From assembly GCF_031877795.1 (NCBI RefSeq), contig NC_133933.1, positions 63,872,984 to 63,936,983 of the forward strand: 64,000 nt of DNA, given 5' to 3'. How positions within the stretch are numbered: position 1 is the first letter of the stretch; every line of letters starts with the position of its first letter. The notes beneath the pieces were generated by a model. The model ran no database searches, was not told the origin of the DNA, and saw nothing but the letters and a program-made list of their open reading frames with translations. The translations under genes were made by a program, and so were the position numbers. The stretch comes from Strix aluco. Taxonomy: Eukaryota > Chordata > Aves > Strigiformes > Strigidae. Below are positions 22,863 through 34,800 of the stretch, in pieces.

Positions 22863-25800
22863 CTAGGAGAGGAGGGGGGGAAAAAAAAAAAAAAGAAAAA
22901 ACTACCAAAGTTTGTAAGTTCACCTAGACTGAAAAGCGTATCTTGCATTAGCAGTTTCTCTCTCAAAAGCAACTTCTCCTGTCTTCAGTTTAATTGTTTT
23001 GTCCTCATTACTTTTTCATGTGCTAAAAGCATCAACACATGCTGTTATAGTCATGAGTCACAGAATGGTCTGGGTTGAAAGGGACCTTAAAGATCACCTA
23101 GTTCCAACTTCCCTGCCAGGGGCAGGGACACCTTCCACTAGACCAGGTTGCTCAAAGCCCCGTCTAACCTGGCCTGGAACACTTCCAGGGACGGGGCAGC
23201 CACAACTTCTCTGGGCAACCTGTTCCTGTGTCTCACCACCCTCACAGTAAAGAATTTCTTCCTTACATCTAATCTACATCTATCCTCTTTCAGTTTAAAA
23301 CCGTTACCCCTCGTCCTATCACTACACTCCTTGATAAAGAGTCCCTCCCCATCTTTCCTGTAGGCCCCCTTTAAGTATTGGAAGGCTGCTATAAGGTCTC
23401 CCCGGATTCTTCTCTTCTCCAGGCTGAACAACCCCAACTCTCTCAGCCTGTCCTCACAGGGGAGGTGCTCCAGCCCCCGGATCACACACATAGTCAGATA
23501 GAGCTACACATTGCTACAAAACCCACAATGGTAAACCATTAGGTCAGAGTTCTATCATCTTTACTGGGAATACACAAACGTACATTTCTCCGTATAGACA
23601 ACTTGGAAGAATCAAAACTTCATTTACCAGGACCTGGATGACAGCAAAGCCCTGACTGAAGTTTAAGCATTGACATGAACACGGATAGGGTTTAATCCAG
23701 GGTATTTAGATTTTGATCACCACTAATTGCCTATATTCCTTGTAAAATACTTTGATGTGGAAATTAAAAATGGGACTAGAATGAACCTGAAATATCCCAC
23801 AAATCACTATATACATTTCCAAGAAAATGAAAAATTTACATTGCTTAATTGTAGAATACAAGTATTCCATTTTCAGCTACTGATTTTGGGGCCACACTAC
23901 AGCATTTATTCTTTCCTGACAGCTATCACTACTAGTGAACTTTCTAGTTAGGATGCTGTGACTGCCACATTCCAGTTCACTATCTATTCATTTAACCTCC
24001 TGAGAAATCCTCCATTTTGCTCACAACTCTGTATCTTCAACCAGGTAAAATTACACTGGAGCAGGATGAAGGTTTGCTTTCATGTGCCCAAGCACACATG
24101 TAAGAAACAGTGTGTACTACTTGTCAGCCTGGGTTTTGAACAAAATGAGTGGTGTGACACTGAACTGTCATGTACCCTCTAAAGGCTTTTGAGAGAGCTC
24201 ACGTGCTGCATTGTGTGTCATCTCCAGAAGAGAAGAAATATGCTACAAGATTATAAGTGCACAGATCTTCTACGTGCACTCTCTTATCCAGCCCTCTTTT
24301 TCATTTTATTTTGTTACATCAAAAAAAATGAATGCCCAATTTTTCAGTCCTCGTCAATAAAACTGCATCATCAACATTTTTGCAAACAATTGCTTCTTGA
24401 GAAGACATACTGAAAAAATATTGCCAAATATTGACTCTGAAAACCAGGGATGTATAGTCTGCCTTTTTCAGAGCAACTAACCCTTCATTTAAACTAGTGG
24501 ATTTAGCTGGTGGAAAGCCTGATCTAAAACCCAACCAAGCAATGTTTTCAAGACCTTACAGGTACCTTGGGCAGTGCAGAAGAGGGTTTTGCTCAGGGAA
24601 AACCTGAAAATATCAGACTTAAAACAATTATCTAAGTTGAACACCCATAAACAAAGCAAGAGAAAGAACTGTCTGATGTTCCCTTCTACAGAAGGCAAAA
24701 GAATGGAGGGAACTCTTCAGAAGGCAAAAATCTATTGCTTGAGTACCTGAGATATAGAAGAGAAAGGACTCCTAACACTGCAAAACAGCTTTGTGACTTT
24801 CTCCTTCCATTAGCAGTTTGCTAATTTTCTTTCTTACTTTTTAAAGGAGGAAATAGCTGGAATTTGCAAGAGTTTCTGAAACACTATTCAGCCTACCTAC
24901 ACAAGGATAAACAACAGTTACTCATAATTACAAAGGAAAGGTCTACAACAATGCAACGTTAGACCAGGGTCCACCCTGCTTTTTTCAATATGCAAGTGCT
25001 ACTCATATTTAGAAAAATCAAACCAACTGTTGCTATCCTAAGATATAAATGGAACTGCCTCTGATCTCAGCAGGGAGACCGTAGTTTAAACTCAGCCAGA
25101 AGTTTATAAACAAAAAGCCCCACAATATAACAGACATATTTTTCTAGGTCTCTCTACCATAGCGTTTATAATCCTTCCTCATTATTGATGCTTACATGGA
25201 TATATACAAAATTAAACAGCTATTTGACTTACTTGCTGATTCCAGAGGTACGACATGCAGTTTTATCATGCTGCCTATGTGTGTTGGTAAGGTTTCCGCA
25301 AAACTCAGCACCGAAAATTTCTTATCTTTGGCAAAAGACAGGAAGTCATCATTCAGCTCTTTAAGGGCAGGAGAATCTGAGAAAGAACAACATAAGATTA
25401 CAGCATTTGTCTGGCAAGACTGCATTCCTAAAGAGATATTTTGGAAAAATTAATACTCCAGTAAAAGGAGTAGCATTTTGTTTGTAATCCCTTTTTTCAG
25501 CTATCATATAACATGGAATTTGTTTAGAAGGTAAGAGTCTAAAGGCCAGCAGCACATGTTGAGTTACTACATTGCTAAATGGCCCAAACTAATCTTCTAT
25601 AAACTTGTTCTGACCTCCGTTTTTCCCCCTCGCCTCTACAATCAAATGAAACAGTTACTCAGAATTACTTACAGCAATTCAACACACAACCCAAAACATA
25701 AAAAGGGGGGGTTGGTTGTTTTTATCCAGCTTTTTCTGACAGCACAATTAAAAAAAAAGCATCATGAACAGATTAGCATAGATCCCCGTCGTTAAATGGT

Positions 25801-28800
25801 AGCAAAGTGAGAGTACCCTTGCTGAGTTCTTTAACCTCCACAGATGGAAAGAGAAGATATCTGGCATTTATAGAATATTCAGCCAGCTGGGAACCATGGT
25901 GAGGTACGCTATAAAATATGATTCCTCTGGTGTTGTTTACGATTTTATCCATTTCTGGATTCTTGGAAGCATCCACCAGCATCTTTTTGACTAGAAGACC
26001 TGGCAACAGAAACTGAATTAATGCAGGGATTTAAACCACTGTGAAAATAATGATCATGCTATATTATCCATGAAACAACTAACCATATCCTTGCCTCAGT
26101 TGATTAGTCCTTAGTTTGTCAAATATGTAAGATTAAGCTGAAAAAAACCCAAACCAAACCTGAGGAGGCATTAAAATAAAATGTCAATGAATGATGCAAA
26201 TCCAATTCTGGTTGCTTTAAGTGTTGCTAATGACATTTACTATATGCCTGATCATGGAGAAAATTTTGCCTCTGGATTCCCATTTACATGAATTTCAACT
26301 CATTGATTTTGTGTTTTTAAGTCAACACAGTAAAAATAAACAGCAATAAAAATCCTTTCAAAATGTGTATGCTATTGAATACAATGCATTAAGAAAGTAG
26401 AAATCTATTTTCCATTTTCAGGTCTTTGCAAATCTTTTAGATAAACTATTCTGAAAAATTGCATTTCAGACTGAATTTGGTTAACAGCTTATTCTGAAAT
26501 ACAATGGCAGATCAAACAGGCAATGTGCTTACCACCCATGCTATGTGATACCCACACCAGAGGTCTGTCTCCAATCCCAGCAGCTCTGAGCTTGTCAAGA
26601 AGCTCATTGCTCCTGTAAGCAATAGACTTCCTGCAAAGAAGAAACAAACACAAGCATGATGAAGCATGATAGGTTAAAAGGCAATGTTAAAACAGAATGA
26701 ATTTTCAGTGCTGTATGTTTATGAAAGTGAATTAGGTACATAAAATATTAATTACTTAATCATTGTTGCTACACTGAAAAATGCCAAAAACTTTTGTAAG
26801 GTTGGCTTCACAAGGACAACAGGAATTGAGCTAAATTCAGTTTCTTGATCTTGCTAGAAAGTTTTACTTTAATTTCACTCACCCACTCATTTCCTTTAGC
26901 TTTAGTTCGAGAAATCTCTTTATGGAGTTTTAGATAGTTTCATTTACACATTGTAACAAAATTGGGTTTTCATTTTATGAAAGCATCATCAATGCATAAT
27001 GAACTTTATCCCCTCAAACAAGAATAACCTAATGTCTGACAAAAATGTACTTTGCTAAACAACGTTCAAAATGTGGAGCAATGTACTGGAATTTAGTAAC
27101 TAAGTGCATGATCAACCAATACATTAAAAAAAATCACAGATAATGTCTGTTATACTTTCCAGACAATAATCTCCAAATATTTTGTACTGGAATAGTATAA
27201 AAGCACAATAATCTCGACTTTGTAAATTAAGAGACTAAGCTCTGGAAAGGAATCACAGAATCATCTCGGCTGGAAAAGCCCTTGAAGATCATCCAGTCCA
27301 ACCATTAACCTAACATTGATCATTCTCAACTACACCATATCCCTCAGCGCTATGTCAACTCGCCTCTTGAACACCTCCAGGGATGGGGACTCCACCACCG
27401 CCCTGGGCAGCCCATTCCAATGCCTAACAACCCGTTCTGTAAAGAAATGCTTCCTAATATCCAGTCTAAACCTTCCCTGACACAACTTGAGGCCATTACC
27501 TCTTGTCCTATCGGTTGTTACTTCATTAAAGAGACTCATCCCCAGCTCTCTGCAACCTCCTTTCAGGTAGTTGTAGAGAGCGATGAGGTCTCCCCTCAGC
27601 CTCCTCTTCTCCAGACTAAACAACCCCAGTTCCCTCAGCCGCTCCTCGTATGACATGTGCTCCAGACCCTTCACCAGCTTTGCTGCCCTTCTCTGGACAC
27701 GCTCGAGTAATTCAATGTCCTTTTTGTAGTGAGGGGCCCAAAACTGAACACAGTAATCGAGGTGCGGCCTCACCAGTGCCGAGTACAGGGGTAAGATCAC
27801 TTCCCTGTCCCTGCTGGCCACGCTATTTCTGATACAAGCCAGAATACCATTGGCCTTCTTGGCCACCTGGGCACACTGCTGGCTCATGTTCAGCCGGCTG
27901 TCAATCAACACCCCTAGGTCCCTCTCTGACTGGCAGCTCTCCAGCCACTCCTCCCCAAGCCTGTAGCGCTGATGGGGGTTGTTGTGGCCCAAGTGCAGCA
28001 CCCGGCATTTGGCCTTATTGAAACTCCTACAGTTGGCCTTAGCCCATCGCTCCAGCCTGTCCAGATCTCTCTGCAGAGCCTCCCTACCCTCGAGCAGATC
28101 AACACTCCCACCCAACTTGGTGTCATCTGCAAACTTACTGAGGGTGCACTCGATCCCCTCATCTAGATCATCCATAAAGATGTTAAACAGGAGTGGCCCC
28201 AAAACCAAGCCCTGGGGGACACCACTCGTGACCGGCCGTCAACTGGATTTAACTCCATTCACCACAACTCTTTGGGCCCGGCCATCCAGCCAGTTTTTTT
28301 ATTCAGTGAAGTGTGTGCCCATCCAAAAAAGCATCAGGAACAGTGAGGTGTGTGTCAGTCTCTTCTCCCAAGTAATAAGCATTAGGACAAGAGGAAATGG
28401 CCTCAAGTTGCACCAGGGGAGGTTTAGACTGGGTATTAGGAAAAATTTCTTCACCAAAAGGGTTGTCAAGCATTGGAACAAGCTGTGCAGGGAAGTGGCT
28501 AAGTCACCATCCCTGGAAGTATTTAAAAGATGTGTAGATGTAATGCTTAGGGACATAGTTTAGTGGTGGACTTGGCAGTGCTAGGTTAACAGTTGGACTT
28601 GATGATCTTAAAGGTCTTTTCAAACCTAAGCAATTCTGAGTCTATGAAAATTATATGCTTCATTTTAGCATAAGTATAAAGTCATAGTACAGTGATTTTT
28701 TTGCTGTGCTTATGAAGGATTATTGGGTCATTTTAAGTTTAAAAAAATATTCCCCTTAAGATATAAAATTGATGTTATATTTACCTCAACTAAATAGCTT

Positions 28801-31800
28801 AATTTAGTGTCTCCCCTAAACATGAAGCAGAACAGACTGCCAGAACATAGGACGTTGCCACAAGTAGTTTAAAAAGCTCAAATATACCATGACTGTATGT
28901 AATATTTTTCCAAACCTGATTTTCTAATGCAACAGGAAAAGTTAAATTCACTGTTTCACACTAAGTGATCCCAAGGATCAGCTTTACAGGTCTCCCTCCT
29001 GCCCCCCTCCAAACTGCAGACACTACACTTGTTACCTGTGAGCCTCAACAGGACATTTTGCTTTCCAGTCACTCAAATGGGTGTCGTATTCCACAGATAT
29101 GATTCTAAGGGCAGGACAGTCTGAAGCCAGCCATGTCTAAATTAAAAAAAAGAAAAACCAAAATGAGCTTATAATTGAAGTACTTAAACTCTTGCAAGCA
29201 ATTTATCAGCAATGAAACAAAGATGTTACTATGGGGACAATTATCATGCAAGATTTTTGCTCTTCGGTTAATTCCCAAATACATCTTACACCTAGACTAT
29301 TATTCTTTTACTACACGCTGGTGAACCCTAGCCTGTTCCCCAGCCACAAAGCAGGCAAAGGACGGAGATGGATTACTAACTCGTGTGTTCCTGGCTCCCT
29401 CTCCTGGGTGAAACAAAAATTAAAACTGATCAGTCCAGTTGGTAAGTTTTACAAAGATAACTTCAGTGGTTATACGAATTCGAGTTGCTTGAAGCAGTAA
29501 ATACTTATTTACGCACAATATTTAAGTAGCAATCTGCAAAAATTGAGGTACTCTGACACCTTATGTAAGAAAGGATACTTAATTTCAAATGCAATTTTAT
29601 GCATCTTTTTCTCAGCAATAACATTCCATTAAAAAAAAAAAAAAAGCATAAGGAAAGCAGCCATTGCCTCCTTTTTCACTAACAGGAGAATGATGTTGAA
29701 AGCATTAAATTTAGCAAGGATTTTCCTTTGCAAGAACGACCTGTTCAAAATTTCAGCTTGCTAACAAAAATATATCAGGAACTTGGAAAGTGCTACTTGT
29801 GTGACAGATTCTAAGTCAATTGATTCAAAAAAGACAACTGCCAGACCATGTAATTCTAGATCCTCTGGAGAGCTCTCATTAATGAGAAAACAGCAGCTGT
29901 ATGTGAAAATGTTATTGTCTTTTTACCTTTGGCCAGCACTGGCTATAGTCCTCTTCCCCTTCTGAAGCCTTCTTATCCAAACGTCGGTCAATGTCTTGCT
30001 GTCGCCAGGTTTTAAATGCTGCTCCCAAAAGACCGTGAACAAAAAGGATGTCTGCTCTGACGGGCTGACTGATATAGGAAAGGAATTTTTAAGAGATGCA
30101 TGGTACATATTCTTTTAGCAAATTAAATTTACATAGAACATGCTATTTTTAACAGTATACATGATTTCTTATCTTACGGACAACATTTCATGGCATCTCG
30201 TGATATTTCAAAGAGAATAGTCAGACCAAGACAAAAAACAGGGATCCACCCAGAAGATATAAAAAAAGGTATGGAAAGTACCCACCTCAGAAGTCGTATT
30301 TTACTATAATGAAAACCATCATTCTCTCCAGCTACTATTAATGTAGCTTGGTAGTTCCAGCTTTATCCTCAGATTAGATCTTCACTGTAACCTGACTAAC
30401 ACCAATGACCCACTGAACACTTGCTACTAAGTGGCATACCACGTTGGAGACTGCTTCAGTCCCAGACACACAATCATTATTAAAAGAAGCTGAAGCTGTA
30501 AATTCACTGCATCTTAGGCCAACATGTGCTGCTGCCAGCAGAATAGCTGCAAGGCACTGTATCCCAAGACAGCCAGTGCAAAGGTTAAATGGTTGCAATG
30601 CATGCAAAGCAGTAATTCATCTCATAGTTTGTGTTTGGATGTTTCCATCAAGTACAATAATACTCCATTCATGGTTATGGACTGCTCTGACCACTTCCAT
30701 TGTTCTCCTATTTGAGAATCTAAATTCAGTCTCCTCAACCTACCAAACAACAGGAGGAGCAGGTAACATCAGTACAGCAGCACTCTCATGTCAACTTTTC
30801 CAAAGTTTTGTAACTGAACAGTAAAACAAGTAACTCTAAGTACAGCATGTATGATATCTCCTTCTGCTTTACCTGCTACGATATTGTGGATGTAAGACAT
30901 AAACACCATCCGGATACTTTTCTTTCACTGTGTCCCTGTCTAGATTAGCCAAAGCTCTGGATGCATGAGAAGACTGAATGACATGTGGGGATTTCATTAC
31001 TTCAGCAAGTACAGAAACCCAACCTAGATTGAAAAAATAAAGTGGCAGGTTAACTAATTAGAAACATCATCCAAACAAAAGATTTCAGAAACATCATCCT
31101 TCAAACTATATTTGCGAAAATAGATGTTAAAACTTAAGAACAGTAACATCAAAACAAATTATTTCAATCCACTCTCTTTACTGCAGGACAGCCAATGCTA
31201 GATAAGTGGAGCCTTCAAAACTCAAAAATCCAAGGCAAGGAGGCAATGTATTTTACTATTGTTCAGATTATGATTTGAAGGAGAACCCTTCTCAGAAGAA
31301 AAAGAAAGTGTATCAGCAGGTCAGTGCAGTTGTTGGAGAGAACAGATCTCAAGTCTCTTTTTGCAGGTAAGATGCAAGAAAGGTAGAAAAAATAAATGTC
31401 CCAGAGAGCAAATGAAGCTTAAAGCGTAAGACAGACATAGAAAACAACCCATGGGAGTAAATGGCAGGTGGAAAAATTGATGCTTGCTGTGAGAGAACAA
31501 CCATTTCTAATTTTAAAATCCAGTGTGTGAAAAACTATTTAAGGAATCAAAATATCTCCGCTATCTCAAAAGTAGTATACTATATATACCTAAGAAACGT
31601 AAGAGAATTAATGAAGGAAATCTTTGATACAATCCTCAACAGAATTTTAAGTCATAGCTACTTCAAGAAAAAACAGACACTTTATAATACCTTACCCAAG
31701 ATGTAAAATACAGTTTCTTAGACATGGATGGGGATGTTCACAGACTACTGAGAAACGCAAAGGACTATCTTTTATATACACACACACACATATATTTCTT

Positions 31801-34800
31801 TAAAATCCTGATAAATCTTGTTGCTGCTAGCAAGAGTGGCCTATAAATCACAATTACATTAAAGTCAAGTTCATAAATAAAACCTGGGAAGACTTTGAAA
31901 TGGAGGCTGATTTGAAAAAGAAGAAACAATTTACTTCATGAGCACTGTTTCAAAAACATGTACAAAATGTTGCTACTAGTATAGCCAGTAAGTTGCTAAT
32001 TCAAGATAGTTCCCTGTGGACTGAAAAAAAAGAATGAATTGACATGTGAGTTTCATGTAAATTCAAGTACCTTTGAGAACTGTAATTATTGCTTTAAGAA
32101 TTAAGTATTTAAATGACATTTCTAAGCAGAATATATGTTAACCACTGTGCAAGTTCTCCTTAAGAACACGATCTAAAATCTATTTTCAGTTCCCCAAATA
32201 CAATGAAAGACTGCCAAGCTAGTCTGATTAAAACTAGCAAGGTCTCTGGTTTTGCATTTCTCTTAAATGAGCCGAGATGAAGAGTCAAAAATACTGTTCA
32301 GAGTCCTTCTGCTCCCAGATAACCCATCACAGCTACTACACAGTGCAATATTCCTTTTCTTCTTCTTCTTCCTGTGCCAGCAGTTTTTGCAAAGGAAAAG
32401 AGCCTTTGAGGTTCTTTCTTCTTACACATCATCCAGCAACAAAAGAGAAGTCTTATCAACTCTTGACCAGCAGTATCCAACTGCTCATCTCTGGAGTCCA
32501 GTTCACTGTCTAAAATTCTGTTTGTACTGAGAGCTCTGCCCCAGGGAGCTGCTGACTCTTCTATTACGATCTCTTCCTCTACACATACGGTTTTAGCAGT
32601 CACCGTAAGAACATAAGAATGGTGTTAAGAGCTCAGACCAAAGGCCTCTGTAGTCCAGCTGTCTTTGTCCAAAAGTGAGCAGTAATGAAAGTTGCTGAAC
32701 AATAAAAGAATAAAGCAATAAAAGGGCAAGTATATAGTGCTGATTCTCCACTATACCCTCTCAGTTTTCTGCAATCAGTTTGACTTTTGTGTGTAGAGCT
32801 TTACCAATTTTTCCTTCCATTAATTTGTCTAAACACTTTTTGAAACTCTGTAAGTCTTCAACAATCACAATGTTTTGTGGCAAGTTTTAGTTTGGTCATG
32901 CACTGTATGGAAAAAAATATATTTATTTGTTCTGCCTCTTGATAATTTAATGTACAAGAACCTTTGGTCTTACATTACAAGAAACAGCAGATGACCATTC
33001 TCTCTTTGCCTTCTCTACGCCAGTGAAGATTTTATACATCTCCACCATATTCTCCTTCAGCTGCTTTTCCCATACGAAGTGTCTTAGACTAGTTGTTTGT
33101 TCTTTATACCACAGTGATTCCAAATTCTTTATCACCCTCACAGTCTTTCCCTGTGCCTTTGCTACTTCTCCTTTTTGCAACAGGGAGATTAAAAACGCAC
33201 ACTGCATTTAAAAGGCAGACACCAGCTCAGACATATACAACAGCATATTGATATTTTCTATTTTTCTTTTTATTTCTTTCCTATTAAACCATTGGGAATT
33301 ATTTATTTGGTACGGAACTTTCATTGTGATATTTAGAGGTATTAAAAAAGGGGGCATCAGAGCAAAGCTTAGCAGAAGTTACTAGCCTAACATGAAACAC
33401 AGGAAGGCAGGAAGGCATGTTTCACTTTGTTCTGAAAGGTAAGGACTGTAATCTGGTCTGTTCCTTTACAAGATTAAACACAGTCAGTAAGAAAAAAACC
33501 AAATCTACAAGATAGATGATCTGTAAGAGTAGAAAACTCAAAAGATTTCTGCCAGTAATGTGGACCAAACATCAACCAAGTCCAAATTTTCACCATCCAT
33601 CAGACTAAGAACAGCTCTGTAGCACTGACAAATATTGGCTAGACAGCATACAGGATTTTTAATCAACACCATCTAAACTGTCTACAGTTTTTGTATTAAA
33701 AAACCCCAACAACACCACCTCCCCAAATATAAAAACCACACCACTACCACGGTCCTTTGCATTTTACAAACACACCAAATCCTCTGAAAATTTTAGAATA
33801 GAAATCTGACATTCAGACTGCATCCACTTGCTTTCCTTTTACCTGCACGTACTATGGATGAATGTAGACGTTCATCCAAAGCCATATTTCCAATAATGCG
33901 AATTATGTTCCTTTGTATTTTTGCTGAATCTTTACGTAGCTGGTATATCCTCTGTAGTAGCTGAAGGCCTCCTTTAGCTTCAATTTTGTCACAGTGAGAA
34001 GAAACCTAGCATTATACAGTAAATACAATGACAATAGGCAGACGTTCTGCAAAATGTTCTTTGAGACGCTGCTAATTCACAAATTAGGGAATTTTAAGGA
34101 GCCAGTATGATGCAGAGCCCTTATTACATAGAAATTCTTATTAATCTAGAATTTATTATGCCATAGTTGAAGAGGAAGCAAATATTTTAATACGCTACAT
34201 GCATGATTTCTATGGATTGACAACCTGAAAGATGCAGAGTACCATCACTCTACTCTCGTCCACATCTGAGGGAGGTAAGATGGCTCTCCACTTGACATGA
34301 TCAAATCTCAACTGAAGTTCAAGAGTCCAAACAGGACAATTGTCTGCATTTGTTAAAGCGCTATCTCAACCTGAGCTACTTGTCTTCCTGTTCACCACCT
34401 GAAATGCAATCATTATAAACCCTTCTCTTTGAAATGCAAAGGTATTTCTACATTCCAAATAGTACTGCTATCATTATTGATCTTAAGGGCAACAATAGAT
34501 TCTAGCCCAAGCAGATGAATACGCACAAATTAGTCGTAGTGTCAACTGATACTGGACAAATGCTTATGACTTGAATATGTTGTCTACAGTGCTCAAAAAT
34601 GTGTGGTAGTTACGGAACTGCTGATGTCCTCAAGCTTTCAACAAAGACGCACATTCGGAACGAGTACTGTCACAACTTGTTTAAACTGAGAATCTGGCAC
34701 ATAACAAATTCTAGACTAAGTCAGAATTTCTATGTATACAGAAGATGTGAAATGTATACTAGCAAACTGCACTTTATCCATCCCTACTACCAATAACAAT

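Noticed and set aside
23138-23491. 117-codon minus-strand frame as a host gene
   Set aside because: It is the C-terminal end of a CR1 reverse transcriptase, so it is listed as a mobile element.
23727-24413. Three plus-strand frames of 74 codons in the same frame, starts spaced exactly 231 bases
   Set aside because: The three translations share no similarity and the DNA shows no 231-bp repeat. The equal spacing is coincidence in an intron of SERAC1.
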